Below, piece after piece: positions 27,171-35,002 of a stretch of DNA of 64,000 nt; positions within the stretch are counted from its first letter, which is position 1; each line of letters begins with the position of its first letter. Source of the DNA: an uncultured Opitutia bacterium (GTDB taxonomy: Bacteria; Verrucomicrobiota; Verrucomicrobiia; Opitutales; Opitutaceae); NCBI GenBank assembly GCA_903902745.1, contig CAIUWA010000034.1, positions 40,538 to 104,537 of the forward strand, read 5' to 3'. Both the position numbers and the translations under genes were made by a program. Below the pieces are notes generated by a model. That model was not told where the DNA came from and did not search any database. It saw nothing but the letters and a program-made list of their open reading frames with translations.

Positions 27171-27360
27171 AAACCGCGGATGACGCCGATGAACGCGGAT
27201 ATTCCGGATTTAAATCATGGATTCATCATTCCGGTTCCATCACCCACCGGATTGTGTTCCCAAGGTGGTCGACTTTTTAATCCTAACTCCATTATCCGTG
27301 CTCACGTGTCTCGCCATAGCCAAAGGGCGACGGCGGATCCGCGTAATCCGCGGAAAATCC
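27171..27360. repeat. Long dyad with CCGCGGAT words
   Basis: AAACCGCGGATGACGCCGAT at 27171 onwards pairs imperfectly with TCCGCGTAATCCGCGGAAAA near 27338. The 130-base interior contains further partial copies (GAACGCGGAT, TTATCCGTG). It carries the same degenerate-word architecture as the other intergenic palindromes, with a longer loop. Confidence 0.5.
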
Positions 27361-27377
27361 GACTGAATTATTCCCGC

Positions 27378-27680
27378 TTAGCGGGACTTGGGGGACGAGC
27401 CGGACGCCTTGCGAAGGTTCGCCGAAAACGGAGCCGGGCCTTCCACGGGGGGCTGAACATTCAGCGGCGGAGCCTTGAACAATTTCCGGTTCCACTGCAC
27501 ATCCTCACACGCCACGACCCGCACCATAGCCGGGGGCTCGGTGAAGGCTTGCGGACGAAAGTAGGGGATGGGGAACGGCACGACATGCAAGTTGACGACG
27601 ATATGGGGGAAAAGTTCCAGTTTATTTTGAACAAATTTCAGACTTGGGCGTCCGCCCCTCTCCAGGCTCCTGAAATTCAC
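27378..27680 (-). CDS. Small hypothetical protein
   Basis: 100 residues. Codon third positions are mostly G/C, unlike the opposite-strand frame over the same bases, which argues for coding on this strand. It contains VVNLHVVPFPIPYFRPQAF and ends basic (RKASGSSPKSR). No signal or membrane segment. Not recognised. Confidence 0.55.
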   Translation of the reverse strand: MNFRSLERGGRPSLKFVQNKLELFPHIVVNLHVVPFPIPYFRPQAFTEPPAMVRVVACEDVQWNRKLFKAPPLNVQPPVEGPAPFSANLRKASGSSPKSR

Positions 27681-27885
27681 CCCTTGCTCCCTCCGGATGA
27701 GCCGACCAAATAAAGCCTGCTGCCCTTGGCTTTATCCCACCCCATGGAACCCCTTCGTCCGCTGATTGCGGGCATCATGACGCTTGTGACGGTGTTGGGC
27801 CGCTGCATCTTACCCAACGGCTGTCGTCCGCGCTGGCCCGCCGGTTTTACCCCTCCTGTCCGATAAATCGTTCGCTACCCCTCCT

Positions 27886-29100
27886 ATGAAACCATCCCGC
27901 TTGTTCGCGGCCAGTTGCGTCGCATTGATTGTCACCGCCATGAGTTTTGCCCTCCGTGGCGCCGCCGCGGGTTCGTGGGCAACCGAGTTTCACCTCAGCA
28001 ATGAGCAGGTGGGCTGGATCAACAGCACCGCCTTCTGGGGCTTCACGCTCGCGATGATGTTTGGCGGGCCGCTCTGTGATGCCCTCGGGATGCGCTTCAT
28101 CACGGGCTTCGCCTTTGTCGGGCACGCCGCGGGCATCCTGCTCACGATTTTTGCCTGGGACTTCTGGAGCCTGTACATCGGTACGCTGCTGTTCGGCATT
28201 GCCAACGGGTCGGTCGAGGCGGTCTGCAATCCGCTCATCGCCACGCTTTTTCCCGAGAACAAAACCACCAAGCTGAACCATTTTCACGTCTGGTTCCCCG
28301 GTGGCATCGTGATCGGCGGCCTGCTGTCCTATGCCCTGGGCGCGGCCGGACTGGGCTGGAAGATCCAATTTGCCACCATGCTGGTGCCGCTCGTGGCTTA
28401 CGGCGTGATGTTTTTTGGGCAGGTATTCCCGCGGACTGAGCGCGTGCAGCAGGGTGTGTCCACCGGCGCGATGTTTGGCGCGTGTTTGCATCCATTGTTT
28501 CTCCTGATGGTCGGCTGCATGTTGCTCACCGCGGCGACCGAGCTCGGGCCGGGACAGTGGATTCCCAACATCCTGAGCAACGCCGGGGTTTCCGGCATTC
28601 TGGTGCTGGTGTGGATCACCGGCCTCATGGCCGTGGGCCGCCAGTTCGCGGGGGTGTTCGTGCACAAGCTTTCCCCGCTCGGCATGCTGGTCATGAGCGC
28701 GATCCTGAGTTGCTTCGGCCTCTATGCCATGAGTCACATGACCGGCGGGATGCTCTTCGTGGCCGCCACGGTCTTCGCGCTCGGGGTCTGCTTCTTCTGG
28801 CCGACGATGCTCGGCTTCGTCAGCGAAACCTTCCCGCGCACTGGCGCGCTGGGCCTCGCCATCATGGGTGGCGCCGGCATGTTGAGCGTCAGCTTTGTCC
28901 TGCCGGCCATGGGCCGCATCTACGACCAGGGCATCGCCAGCCGCCTGCCGGCCGGAGTGGATGCCGCCAAGGCCTCAATGGACATTCAGGCGGCCGCGGG
29001 CCTTGAGACGCTTGGCCGCGTCGCGATCCTGCCGGCGATCGTGGGATTCATCTTCGTGGTGCTGTTCGCGGCGCGCCGGAAAAGCCCGGCCGCGGCCTGA
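27886..29100 (+). CDS. MFS transporter
   Basis: 404 residues with about 12 hydrophobic segments and an N-terminal signal-anchor-like helix. Loop 2-3 motif GGPLCDALGMRF matches the MFS A-motif, and IANGSVEAVCNPLIATLFPENKTTKLN resembles sugar-permease-like members (FucP/NagP type). The 172-base upstream gap shows no clear riboswitch. The substrate is probably a sugar, inferred from family resemblance only. Confidence 0.88.
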   Translation: MKPSRLFAASCVALIVTAMSFALRGAAAGSWATEFHLSNEQVGWINSTAFWGFTLAMMFGGPLCDALGMRFITGFAFVGHAAGILLTIFAWDFWSLYIGTLLFGIANGSVEAVCNPLIATLFPENKTTKLNHFHVWFPGGIVIGGLLSYALGAAGLGWKIQFATMLVPLVAYGVMFFGQVFPRTERVQQGVSTGAMFGACLHPLFLLMVGCMLLTAATELGPGQWIPNILSNAGVSGILVLVWITGLMAVGRQFAGVFVHKLSPLGMLVMSAILSCFGLYAMSHMTGGMLFVAATVFALGVCFFWPTMLGFVSETFPRTGALGLAIMGGAGMLSVSFVLPAMGRIYDQGIASRLPAGVDAAKASMDIQAAAGLETLGRVAILPAIVGFIFVVLFAARRKSPAAA

Positions 29101-29104
29101 GTCA

Positions 29105-29120
29105 CCGGGGAATTCCCCGG
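29105..29120. other. Perfect 16-bp palindrome after the MFS gene
   Basis: CCGGGGAATTCCCCGG, five bases past the MFS stop, followed by GC-rich partial dyads up to 29190. It could end transcription as a hairpin, although no T-tract follows, or be a protein-binding site. Confidence 0.4.
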
Positions 29121-29194
29121 GCGCCGCGGAAGTCGCGAGGCATTCGCACCAAGGTGCGAACCGTTCGCGCGCTTCGCGGCGCCGCGGGGCAAGT

Positions 29195-29599
29195 TCACGC
29201 GACGTGCTGCAGGCGCCCGGAGGCGCCGGCCTCGTGCAGCTGCCGCTTGGGCAGAGTCACGCTCAGCACCCCCTGGCGGATTTCGGCCTGCATCGCGGCA
29301 TAGTCGAACCCGGACCCGAGGCGCAGGCGCAGCTGGTAGTCGCGCTGGGCGCCTTCGAGGTGCAGGGCCTGCCAGTTCACGCGCACGAAGTGGGACTTGC
29401 GGGCGGTGATGACGAGGTCGGGGCCGCGGGCCTCGATGTCCACGCCTGCCGCTTCGACGCCCGGGACATAGACGACGACTTTGACGGCGTCGGATTGGTC
29501 GCGGCAGTCATAGCTCGGCTGGCGGAAGGCGTCGGAAGACGCGGGTTCCGGAAGGCGGAGGCGACGGCTGGGACTCAGGGCGTTGATGATCGTGGTCAT
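29195..29599 (-). CDS. Hsp20/alpha-crystallin small heat-shock protein
   Basis: 134 residues. The alpha-crystallin domain is about residues 30-120 (VVVYVPGVEAAGVDIEARGP then DLVITARKS, with AEIRQGVLSVTLPKRQ at the end matching the GxLxxxxPK motif). An ATP-independent holdase for unfolding proteins. The N-terminal arm is short. No CIRCE or sigma-32 type promoter was recognised upstream. Confidence 0.9.
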   Translation of the reverse strand: MTTIINALSPSRRLRLPEPASSDAFRQPSYDCRDQSDAVKVVVYVPGVEAAGVDIEARGPDLVITARKSHFVRVNWQALHLEGAQRDYQLRLRLGSGFDYAAMQAEIRQGVLSVTLPKRQLHEAGASGRLQHVA

Positions 29600-29614
29600 G
29601 GGAGGAAGGGAAAA

Positions 29615-29665
29615 GTGAGAGTGAAAGTGGGAGTGAAAATGTGGTTGGGAGTGAGGGAAGGGTGG
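29615..29665. repeat. Single arm of degenerate GTGAGAGTGAAA words
   Basis: Direct, imperfect repeats of GTGAAAGTGGGAGTG run from 29615 to 29665, matching the arm wording of the palindrome at 41014-41086. No partner arm nearby. It lies upstream of hsp20 in the 388-base gap 29601-29988, which otherwise holds only a doubtful small frame. Confidence 0.5.
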
Positions 29666-29741
29666 GAACAGGCAGTTGCCTCCTCGGGGCTTGTGGCCGC
29701 CGGGCTTCAGGAGGGCTAAACTTGTTCCGTTAAACGGAGGT

Positions 29742-29906
29742 TTAGGCCTGAAAGCCCGGGCCGGTCTGTTTGTTCCACTGCTGGGAATTGACGACCGGAC
29801 GCATCGCCGCGCAGCAAAGCACGACGCAGGCCTTCGTAAACGAAGTGCCCGCGTGGCTGCGGTGATGTTGGTTAATCCGGGTCATGGGAACGTGGTTAAA
29901 CTGCAT
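29742..29906 (-). CDS. Doubtful small protein
   Basis: A 54-codon frame with MQFNHVPMTRINQHH at its start and a GAAGG six bases before the ATG. The sequence is Cys/His/Gln-rich and does not resemble a known family. It could be chance. Confidence 0.25.
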   Translation of the reverse strand: MQFNHVPMTRINQHHRSHAGTSFTKACVVLCCAAMRPVVNSQQWNKQTGPGFQA

Positions 29907-29988
29907 ATTGCAGCCTTCATGCCAAGTCCGGACTGTGTTCAGCGCCTGCAAGATTGCGTCATAACACCTTGGACGGCACGGTGGCGCC

Positions 29989-30363
29989 ATGCCCGCACTC
30001 ACCGATTCCACCGCCACGGTTGCCGAACTCAAAGCCCGCTTGCTCGCGTTCGTCCGCGAGCGCGACTGGGAGCAGTTTCACGCCCCGAAGAACCTCAGCA
30101 TGGCGTTGGCCGCCGAGGCGGGTGAGCTGATGGAGCATTTCCTCTGGGCGACGCCCCAGCAGTCGCGGGCCATTGTCGCCGACCCCAAAAAGCGCGCGAA
30201 GATCGCGCACGAACTCGCGGACGTTGTCATCTATGCGCTGGAGTTCGCCAACGCGACCGGCCTCGACGTGGCCGCGGCGATCGAGACGAAGATGACCGCC
30301 AACGCGAAAAAATATCCCGTTGAGAAGGCGCGCGGCCGCTCGGAGAAATACACAGAGCTCTGA
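29989..30363 (+). CDS. MazG-like nucleotide pyrophosphohydrolase
   Basis: 124 residues. All-alpha NTP pyrophosphatase motif ALAAEAGELMEHFLW with the second helix pair KIAHELADVVIYALEFAN, typical of RS21-C6/dCTPase-like house-cleaning enzymes. C-terminus KYPVEKARGRSEKYTEL is conserved in this subgroup. Removes non-canonical or excess dNTPs. Confidence 0.92.
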   Translation: MPALTDSTATVAELKARLLAFVRERDWEQFHAPKNLSMALAAEAGELMEHFLWATPQQSRAIVADPKKRAKIAHELADVVIYALEFANATGLDVAAAIETKMTANAKKYPVEKARGRSEKYTEL

Positions 30364-30370
30364 TCGGGAT

Positions 30371-30443
30371 TTTAACGCAGAGGACGCCGAGACCGCTGAG
30401 AGCGGATTGATCTCCCGGTATTCTCCGCGCCCTCTGCGTTAAA
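30371..30443. repeat. Long palindrome with ACGCAGAG words
   Basis: TTTAACGCAGAGGACGCCGA (30371 on) matches the inverse complement of 30421-30443 at about 20 of 23 bases. It lies between convergent genes and could also act as a terminator-like hairpin. Confidence 0.65.
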
Positions 30444-30455
30444 TAATCAGAATCC

Positions 30456-30962
30456 TCACGGCTTGCCGCCGAATGTCACGTAGTCGTCGAGCTCGAGCCA
30501 GTCGAACCACGTGGCGATGTCATCGCGCTGCGGGGCGTTCTTGCGGTGCACGTCATTGAAGAAGGCGCGCGCGTCCGGCGGGGTGGCGGTGAGCTGCTCG
30601 AACCAGAGCGACCAGGCGGCGATCTCGGCCGGATGGCGCTTGGGCTGCGCGTTTTCCTGCACGTAGGCGAGCAGTTCGCTGTCCGTCTTGCCCGCCTTGA
30701 CCTGCGTCATGAAGAGCTCGGGGTTGACGCCGGAGTAGGCGAAGAAGCGCTGGTCGATCGGGCAGTTGTAATGGTAGTCGCCGTTGACGCCGGCGGCGGC
30801 GGCGCGGGCCTTGTCGATGAGGCGCGGCAGGTGCACGTAGCCGCCGAGGCGGGTGCGCGGGCTGCGCGGCGGATGGCGGGTGAGGTTCGGGGCGCTGAGG
30901 TTCAAGGCGGCGGTTTGGGCGGCCGGGGGATTCTGGTAGGCGGTTTTGACGGTGTCGGACAT
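30456..30962 (-). CDS. DUF5069 family protein
   Basis: 168 residues from the ATG at 30962. Core LGGYVHLPRLIDKARA then YHYNCPIDQRFFAYSGVNPE and FFNDVHRKNAP, all typical of DUF5069, a soluble family of unknown function frequent in Verrucomicrobia. No catalytic signature recognised. Confidence 0.85.
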   Translation of the reverse strand: MSDTVKTAYQNPPAAQTAALNLSAPNLTRHPPRSPRTRLGGYVHLPRLIDKARAAAAGVNGDYHYNCPIDQRFFAYSGVNPELFMTQVKAGKTDSELLAYVQENAQPKRHPAEIAAWSLWFEQLTATPPDARAFFNDVHRKNAPQRDDIATWFDWLELDDYVTFGGKP

Positions 30963-31098
30963 AAGGATTCGTGAAGTGCGTTGAACGGGGCGGGAAGCGC
31001 GCACGGGAAACCTGAAGCGATGGATTGTCAAAGCCGGAGCGCTGATCTGGGGAAAACAATTGCGGAGACGGTAGAAGCCACGCGTGCTCGCGGCTGCG

Positions 31099-31464
31099 AT
31101 GAAAAACCACGGCGTCATGCGCAATTACTACGTGCTCCCCTGTTGCCTGCTGCTGCTCAACCTCTGTGTCGAGCTGGTCAGCTACAAGGCGAAGGTGGTC
31201 GGCGATCCGTATGTGCGCGTGCTCGTGATCATGGGCATGGTGCTCGTCGGCGGCTCGCTGGTCGGATTCGTGGTGGCGCCGGCCATCGCGGCGCTAGTCG
31301 GCACGCTGCACCGCAGTAGCCGGCGGAGCGCGGGCGGGCTGGGCGAGATTCTTTTTCTCGTCGTGCTCGGGGCGGCGGTCTTCTGGCTCTACTACCGCGT
31401 CTATATCCTCGGCCCGGCATCGGTGCTGCCGGTCGAGTGGCAGAATCCGGTGATCCGCCGGTGA
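31099..31464 (+). CDS. Small multi-pass membrane protein
   Basis: About 121 residues from the ATG at 31099 (alternatives GTG 31084, ATG 31117). Three hydrophobic segments: YYVLPCCLLLLNLCVELV, VLVIMGMVLVGGSLVGFVVA and ILFLVVLGAAVFWLYYRVYI. The C-terminus is short and polar. Not recognised. Divergent from the DUF5069 gene. Confidence 0.65.
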   Translation: MKNHGVMRNYYVLPCCLLLLNLCVELVSYKAKVVGDPYVRVLVIMGMVLVGGSLVGFVVAPAIAALVGTLHRSSRRSAGGLGEILFLVVLGAAVFWLYYRVYILGPASVLPVEWQNPVIRR

Positions 31465-31466
31465 AT

Positions 31467-31515
31467 TGTAGGCCGGCCCGCTGGGCTGGCTGCCAGGTCA
31501 GCGACTTGGCCTACA
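31467..31515. repeat. Inverted pair with TGTAGG-type ends
   Basis: TGTAGGCCGGCCCGCTG (31467-31483) pairs with CAGCGACTTGGCCTACA (31499-31515). Starts two bases after the stop of the 31099 gene. Confidence 0.55.
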
Positions 31516-31553
31516 GCAAAGCCTTGGGATAAAGGCGCACCGTCCGCAATTTT

Positions 31554-32081
31554 CTACGCTTTCGGCCGGAAGGCCTTCATCACGGCTTCATTCGTTTCGA
31601 GCCGTGGGCCGCCGATGAGGTCGATGCAGTAGGGGATCGCGGGAAAAACCGCCTCGAGATTTTCGCGGATGGCCTTGGGGCGGCCGGGGAGGTTGACGAT
31701 CAGCGTGCGGCCGCGGATGCCGGCCGTCTGGCGCGAAAGGATGGCGGTCGCCACGTATTTGAGCGAGGTCGTGCGCATCAGCTCGCCGAAGCCGGGCAGG
31801 AGTTTTTCGCAGACGGCCACGGTGGCTTCGGGCGTCACATCGCGCGGCGCCGGACCGGTGCCGCCGGTGGTCACGACGAGGCAGCAGCCGGCTTCATCGG
31901 CCATGCGGCGCAACTCGGCCTCGATGACCGGCTGCTCATCGGGGATGACCTTGTAGTCAGTCTCGAAGGGAGAGCTGAGCCACTCGCGCAACAACGCGAC
32001 GCAGGCCTTGCCCGGGATGTCCTCGTAGACTCCGGCGCTGGCGCGGTCGGAAATGTTCAGGATGCCGATCTTCGGGAGCAT
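31554..32081 (-). CDS. mogA: Molybdopterin adenylyltransferase (MogA-like)
   Basis: 175 residues from the ATG at 32081; a longer frame runs into the upstream palindrome. MoaB/MogA signatures: ILNISDRASAGVYEDIPG, VVTTGGTGPAPRDVTPEA, then GRTLIVNLPGRPKAIRENLE. Adenylylates molybdopterin before Mo insertion. MoaB is the alternative name, but the length and GVYEDIPG start favour MogA. No other moco gene is close, apart from the MOSC protein at 50455. Confidence 0.9.
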   Translation of the reverse strand: MLPKIGILNISDRASAGVYEDIPGKACVALLREWLSSPFETDYKVIPDEQPVIEAELRRMADEAGCCLVVTTGGTGPAPRDVTPEATVAVCEKLLPGFGELMRTTSLKYVATAILSRQTAGIRGRTLIVNLPGRPKAIRENLEAVFPAIPYCIDLIGGPRLETNEAVMKAFRPKA

Positions 32082-32138
32082 GGTCAGGAGGGAACGGAGG
32101 GAAGGGGTCTGCTGCAATGCTGGACGTGGCAGAGCCAC

Positions 32139-32220
32139 GGGGAATTGGGAATTTGTAATTGGGAGTTGGTACGGAAATCTGAGGGCTCGCACCAATTACA
32201 AATTCCCAATTCCAAATTCC
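32139..32220. repeat. Long palindrome with GGAATTGGGAATTTG words
   Basis: Arms 32139-32170 and 32191-32220. The inner 22 bases (GGAATTGGGAATTTGTAATT and two more) are perfect inverse complements. It supplies the stop codon and last residues of gluQ on the minus strand. Confidence 0.75.
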
Positions 32221-33086
32221 TCCGGTGAGCCGGCGGCGAACCCGGCAACAATCTCTGCCGGCGTGACGCCTTGCGCACGCAGCGTCCGCAGACTCAGCGC
32301 ATCATGCCGCTTCGCGAGCCGCTCGCCCTTGTCGTCGTTCATCAGCGGGCAGTGATAAAACTGCGGCGGCGTCCGGCCGAGGGCCCGGTAGAGGAGGAGT
32401 TGGCGGAAGGTGCTCTTGATGAGGTCGGCGCCCCGGACGACCTCGGTGATCTCCATCTCGGCGTCGTCCACCATGCAGGCGAGCTGGTAGCTGGGCACGT
32501 CGTCCTTGCGCCAGACGAGGAAGTCGCCGAAGTCGCGTCCTGCCACCGCGCGCTGTTCGCCAAAGCGGCCGTCGGCAAACATCAATGGTTTGTCATCGGG
32601 CACACGGAAGCGCCAGTTGACCGCGATCGTGTCTCCCAGCGGCGGCAGCGGCGCGCCCGGCGGCGGGCGGAATTCCCGCGGATAAACCGGCTCGTCATCT
32701 GCCCCGGCCCCTTCATGCGGCGCGCCGATGGCATCCAGTACGTCGCGGCGCGAGCGGGTGCAGGGAAAGATCTGCCCGGCGGCGCGGAGTTTCTCCAGGG
32801 CGGCGCGATAGTGGGCGCGGCGGGCGCTTTGGTTGTACGGCGCGTGAGGGCCACCGACATCCGGCCCCTCGCTCCAGGTGAGGCCAAGCCAGCGCAGGTC
32901 CTCCAGCATGGTGTCCACGAAATCGAGGCGGAAGCGCGTGGCGTCGAGGTCCTCGTTGCGCAGGATCAGCGTGCCGCCGGCGGCGCGGGCGCGCTCCTGC
33001 GCCATCCAAAACGTCCGCGCATGGCCAAGATGCAGGTGGCCGGTGGGCGAGGGGGCGAGGCGTCCGCGATAGCTGCTCGGCGACAT
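32196..33086 (-). CDS. gluQ: Glutamyl-Q tRNA(Asp) synthetase
   Basis: 296 residues, truncated GluRS-like catalytic domain without anticodon-binding part. HIGH-like motif SPTGHLHLGHARTF and the KMSKS-like KGERLAKRHDALSLR. Attaches glutamate to queuosine of tRNA-Asp. The zinc site is degenerate: FPCTRSRR keeps one Cys and the later Cys is missing. The last eight residues (EEFGIGNL) and TAA lie inside the palindrome 32139-32220, so the native C-terminus has been replaced or trimmed. Confidence 0.9.
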   Translation of the reverse strand: MSPSSYRGRLAPSPTGHLHLGHARTFWMAQERARAAGGTLILRNEDLDATRFRLDFVDTMLEDLRWLGLTWSEGPDVGGPHAPYNQSARRAHYRAALEKLRAAGQIFPCTRSRRDVLDAIGAPHEGAGADDEPVYPREFRPPPGAPLPPLGDTIAVNWRFRVPDDKPLMFADGRFGEQRAVAGRDFGDFLVWRKDDVPSYQLACMVDDAEMEITEVVRGADLIKSTFRQLLLYRALGRTPPQFYHCPLMNDDKGERLAKRHDALSLRTLRAQGVTPAEIVAGFAAGSPEEFGIGNL

Positions 33087-33113
33087 TTTAATGCTGCGCT
33101 TTGATGGCGGTTA

Positions 33114-33710
33114 ATGGATCAAATGAACATGGCAAAGTTGCTCTGTGTTTACTGCTCTTCCAGCGACCGGCTCGATCCGAAATACTACTCGGTCGCGACA
33201 GAGATGGGCCGCGAGATGGTGCGGCAGGGTTGGGGCCTCGTCTATGGCGGCGGCAAGACGGGGCTGATGGGCGCGGTCGCCCGCGCGGTCAAGGAAAGCG
33301 GTGGGCACGTGGTGGGCGTCATCCCCGAGTTCATGAAGGCCCGCGAGCTGGCCTACGACGCGGCGGACGAACTGGTGACGGTCGTGACGATGCGCGAGCG
33401 CAAGCTGCTGATGGAGACGCGGGCCGACGCCTTCGTGGCGATGCCGGGCGGGTTTGGCACGCTGGAGGAGATCATGGAAATCCTCACGCTGCGGCAGCTC
33501 GACGTCGTGCGGAAGCCGTGCGTGTTTTTCAACCAGGACGGCTTTTACGACGACCTGCTGCGGCTCTTCGACCGAATGCTGGCGGAGAAATTTTTCAAAC
33601 CGTCCAACCTGGACCTGTTCCGCGTGGCGGTCACGGTGCCGGAGGTCTTCGCCCAAATCGAGGCGGCGGCCGGGGCGAAGGCGGAACCGAAATGGTTCGA
33701 GACGCGCTGA
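33114..33710 (+). CDS. LOG family protein (nucleotide 5'-monophosphate phosphoribohydrolase)
   Basis: 198 residues. Rossmann-like LOG fold: VYCSSSDRLDPKYYS, VYGGGKTGLMGAVARA and the catalytic MPGGFGTLEEIMEILT (PGGxGTxxE). Bacterial LOGs cleave AMP or cytokinin nucleotides to base plus ribose-5-phosphate. Three in-frame Met in the first six residues leave the exact start open. The stop overlaps the next ATG (TGATG). Confidence 0.92.
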   Translation: MDQMNMAKLLCVYCSSSDRLDPKYYSVATEMGREMVRQGWGLVYGGGKTGLMGAVARAVKESGGHVVGVIPEFMKARELAYDAADELVTVVTMRERKLLMETRADAFVAMPGGFGTLEEIMEILTLRQLDVVRKPCVFFNQDGFYDDLLRLFDRMLAEKFFKPSNLDLFRVAVTVPEVFAQIEAAAGAKAEPKWFETR

Positions 33711-34264
33711 TGCACCGCACCGCCGTTCTCGCCCTTTTGCGCGCTCATGCCGCGAAGCCGCTCGATGCGCACGAGGCGGAGATGACAGCCGCCACGATTC
33801 AATTCGTGGAAGAGCATCCCAACTGCCTGCTGCGCTCCTGCCTTCCCGGGCATCTGACCGGCTCGGCGTGGATTGTGAGTCCCGACCGCACGCGCACGCT
33901 TCTCACGCACCATCGCAAGCTCGACAAGTGGCTGCAGCTCGGCGGCCACGCCGATGGTGATCCGGATCTCCTGGCGGTCGCACTGCGCGAGGCCCGCGAG
34001 GAGAGCGGGCTGACGCGACTGCGGCCGGTTTCCCCAGCGCCGTTTGATGTCGACCGCCACTGGATTCCGGAGCGCAAGACCGAGCCGGCGCACTGGCATC
34101 ACGACTTGCGTTTCATGATCGAGGCGGATCCGGCGGAGCCGCTGGTCGTTTCCAACGAGTCAAAGGATCTCGCCTGGGTGGAGGTGGCGCGCGTCACGGC
34201 GCTCAATCACGAGGAGTCAATGGCGCGAATGGTGAGGAAGACCGCGCGGCGCGCGGAAGCTTGA
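33710..34264 (+). CDS. Nudix hydrolase
   Basis: 184 residues from the ATG at 33710, which shares a base with the LOG stop, so coupled translation is likely. Nudix box GGHADGDPDLLAVALREAREE followed by SGLT. N-terminal part MHRTAVLALLRAHAAKPLDA precedes the fold and HHRKLDKWLQLGG is typical of a large group of uncharacterised Nudix proteins. Substrate unknown; coupling with LOG suggests nucleotide turnover. Confidence 0.88.
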   Translation: MHRTAVLALLRAHAAKPLDAHEAEMTAATIQFVEEHPNCLLRSCLPGHLTGSAWIVSPDRTRTLLTHHRKLDKWLQLGGHADGDPDLLAVALREAREESGLTRLRPVSPAPFDVDRHWIPERKTEPAHWHHDLRFMIEADPAEPLVVSNESKDLAWVEVARVTALNHEESMARMVRKTARRAEA

Positions 34265-34328
34265 AGCTGCCCCGCCCGTACGAAATCGTCGCTCCATTGG
34301 GCCACAAATTCCGGAGCCCTCTGGTTTT

Positions 34329-34360
34329 CTGAAAGAACGGCCGGCTTTGGTGCGTTTCAT
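34329..34360 (+). promoter_or_regulatory. Promoter-like motif upstream of the DUF4160 gene
   Basis: CTGAAA, 20 bases, TTTCAT, with an internal GGCCGG. Same arrangement as 15656-15687. Located 15 bases before the DUF4160 ATG. Confidence 0.35.
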
Positions 34361-34374
34361 GGGGTTGAATTCCC

Positions 34375-34614
34375 ATGCCAACGATTCTGGTGGTCGGGAC
34401 CTAACGCTTCCATTTCTACAGCCGCGAAAACGCGGAGCCGCCCCACATTCACGTGGCCCGGGACAACATGGAGGCCAAGTTTTGGCTGCAGCCGGTCGGG
34501 CTGGCGGCCAATGACGGTTTTCGTCCCGCGGAACTCCGGGACATTGAGCGGCTGGTGGAAGAATATTGCGAAAAACTGCTGAAGGCGTTCACTGAATTCC
34601 ATGGCGGATACTAA
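34375..34614 (+). pseudogene. DUF4160 protein gene interrupted by an in-frame stop
   Basis: Frame MPTILVVGT, TAA (34402-34404), then RFHFYSRENAEPPHIHVARD and onward to the natural TAA at 34612-34614; 79 codons in all. Intact relatives have a Tyr at the stop position, so a TAC/TAT to TAA change explains it. DUF4160 proteins usually pair with DUF2442 proteins in toxin-antitoxin-like modules, as here (14-base overlap with the next gene). No in-frame ATG before codon 33 would restart most of the domain. Confidence 0.8.
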
Positions 34615-34879
34615 TGCCAAATCCGAGCCCCGGCCGAGTGCGGCGCTGCGTTGCTGGATCGAAGGCCGGCGCATCTGGCTGGAACTGGACGACCAGCGGC
34701 TCGTCAGTTTTCCCGCCACGCGGTATCCATTGCTGGCCGCGGCTTCCCCGGTGGAACTCGCGAAGGTCCAGCTGAGGTTGAACGGCCTGGCCTTGCGCTG
34801 GGACGAATTGGACGAGGACATCCGGGTGGACGACGCCGTGCAGGGCCGTTTCCCGCGTTCGTCCAATGCCGCCGTCTGA
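34601..34879 (+). CDS. DUF2442 domain protein, partner of the broken DUF4160 gene
   Basis: 92 residues. Core CWIEGRRIWLELDDQRLVSF followed by RYPLLAAASPVELAKVQL and RWDELDEDIRVDD is typical of DUF2442. The start ATG overlaps the end of the DUF4160 frame. With its partner interrupted, it is an orphan module half; the antitoxin-like role is known only by family context. Confidence 0.85.
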   Translation: MADTNAKSEPRPSAALRCWIEGRRIWLELDDQRLVSFPATRYPLLAAASPVELAKVQLRLNGLALRWDELDEDIRVDDAVQGRFPRSSNAAV

Positions 34880-35002
34880 TAGCGCGCGCATTGCTCAATC
34901 TATCCCGCAACCCCACGGCCAGTCCCGCGGGGCGAAGGGCCAGCGTGGGGTGGATACAGTATGGAGGAGTGGGTTCGGCGGGAGTACCTTGGTCCTGTCC
35001 CC

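Noticed and set aside
27180..27713. 177-codon plus-strand frame
   Set aside because: Its first part is the 27171 repeat and its second part is better explained by the minus-strand gene 27378-27680, which has better codon third positions.
30371..30443. tRNA or small RNA candidate
   Set aside because: It is a simple palindrome without cloverleaf features; it matches the repeat family.
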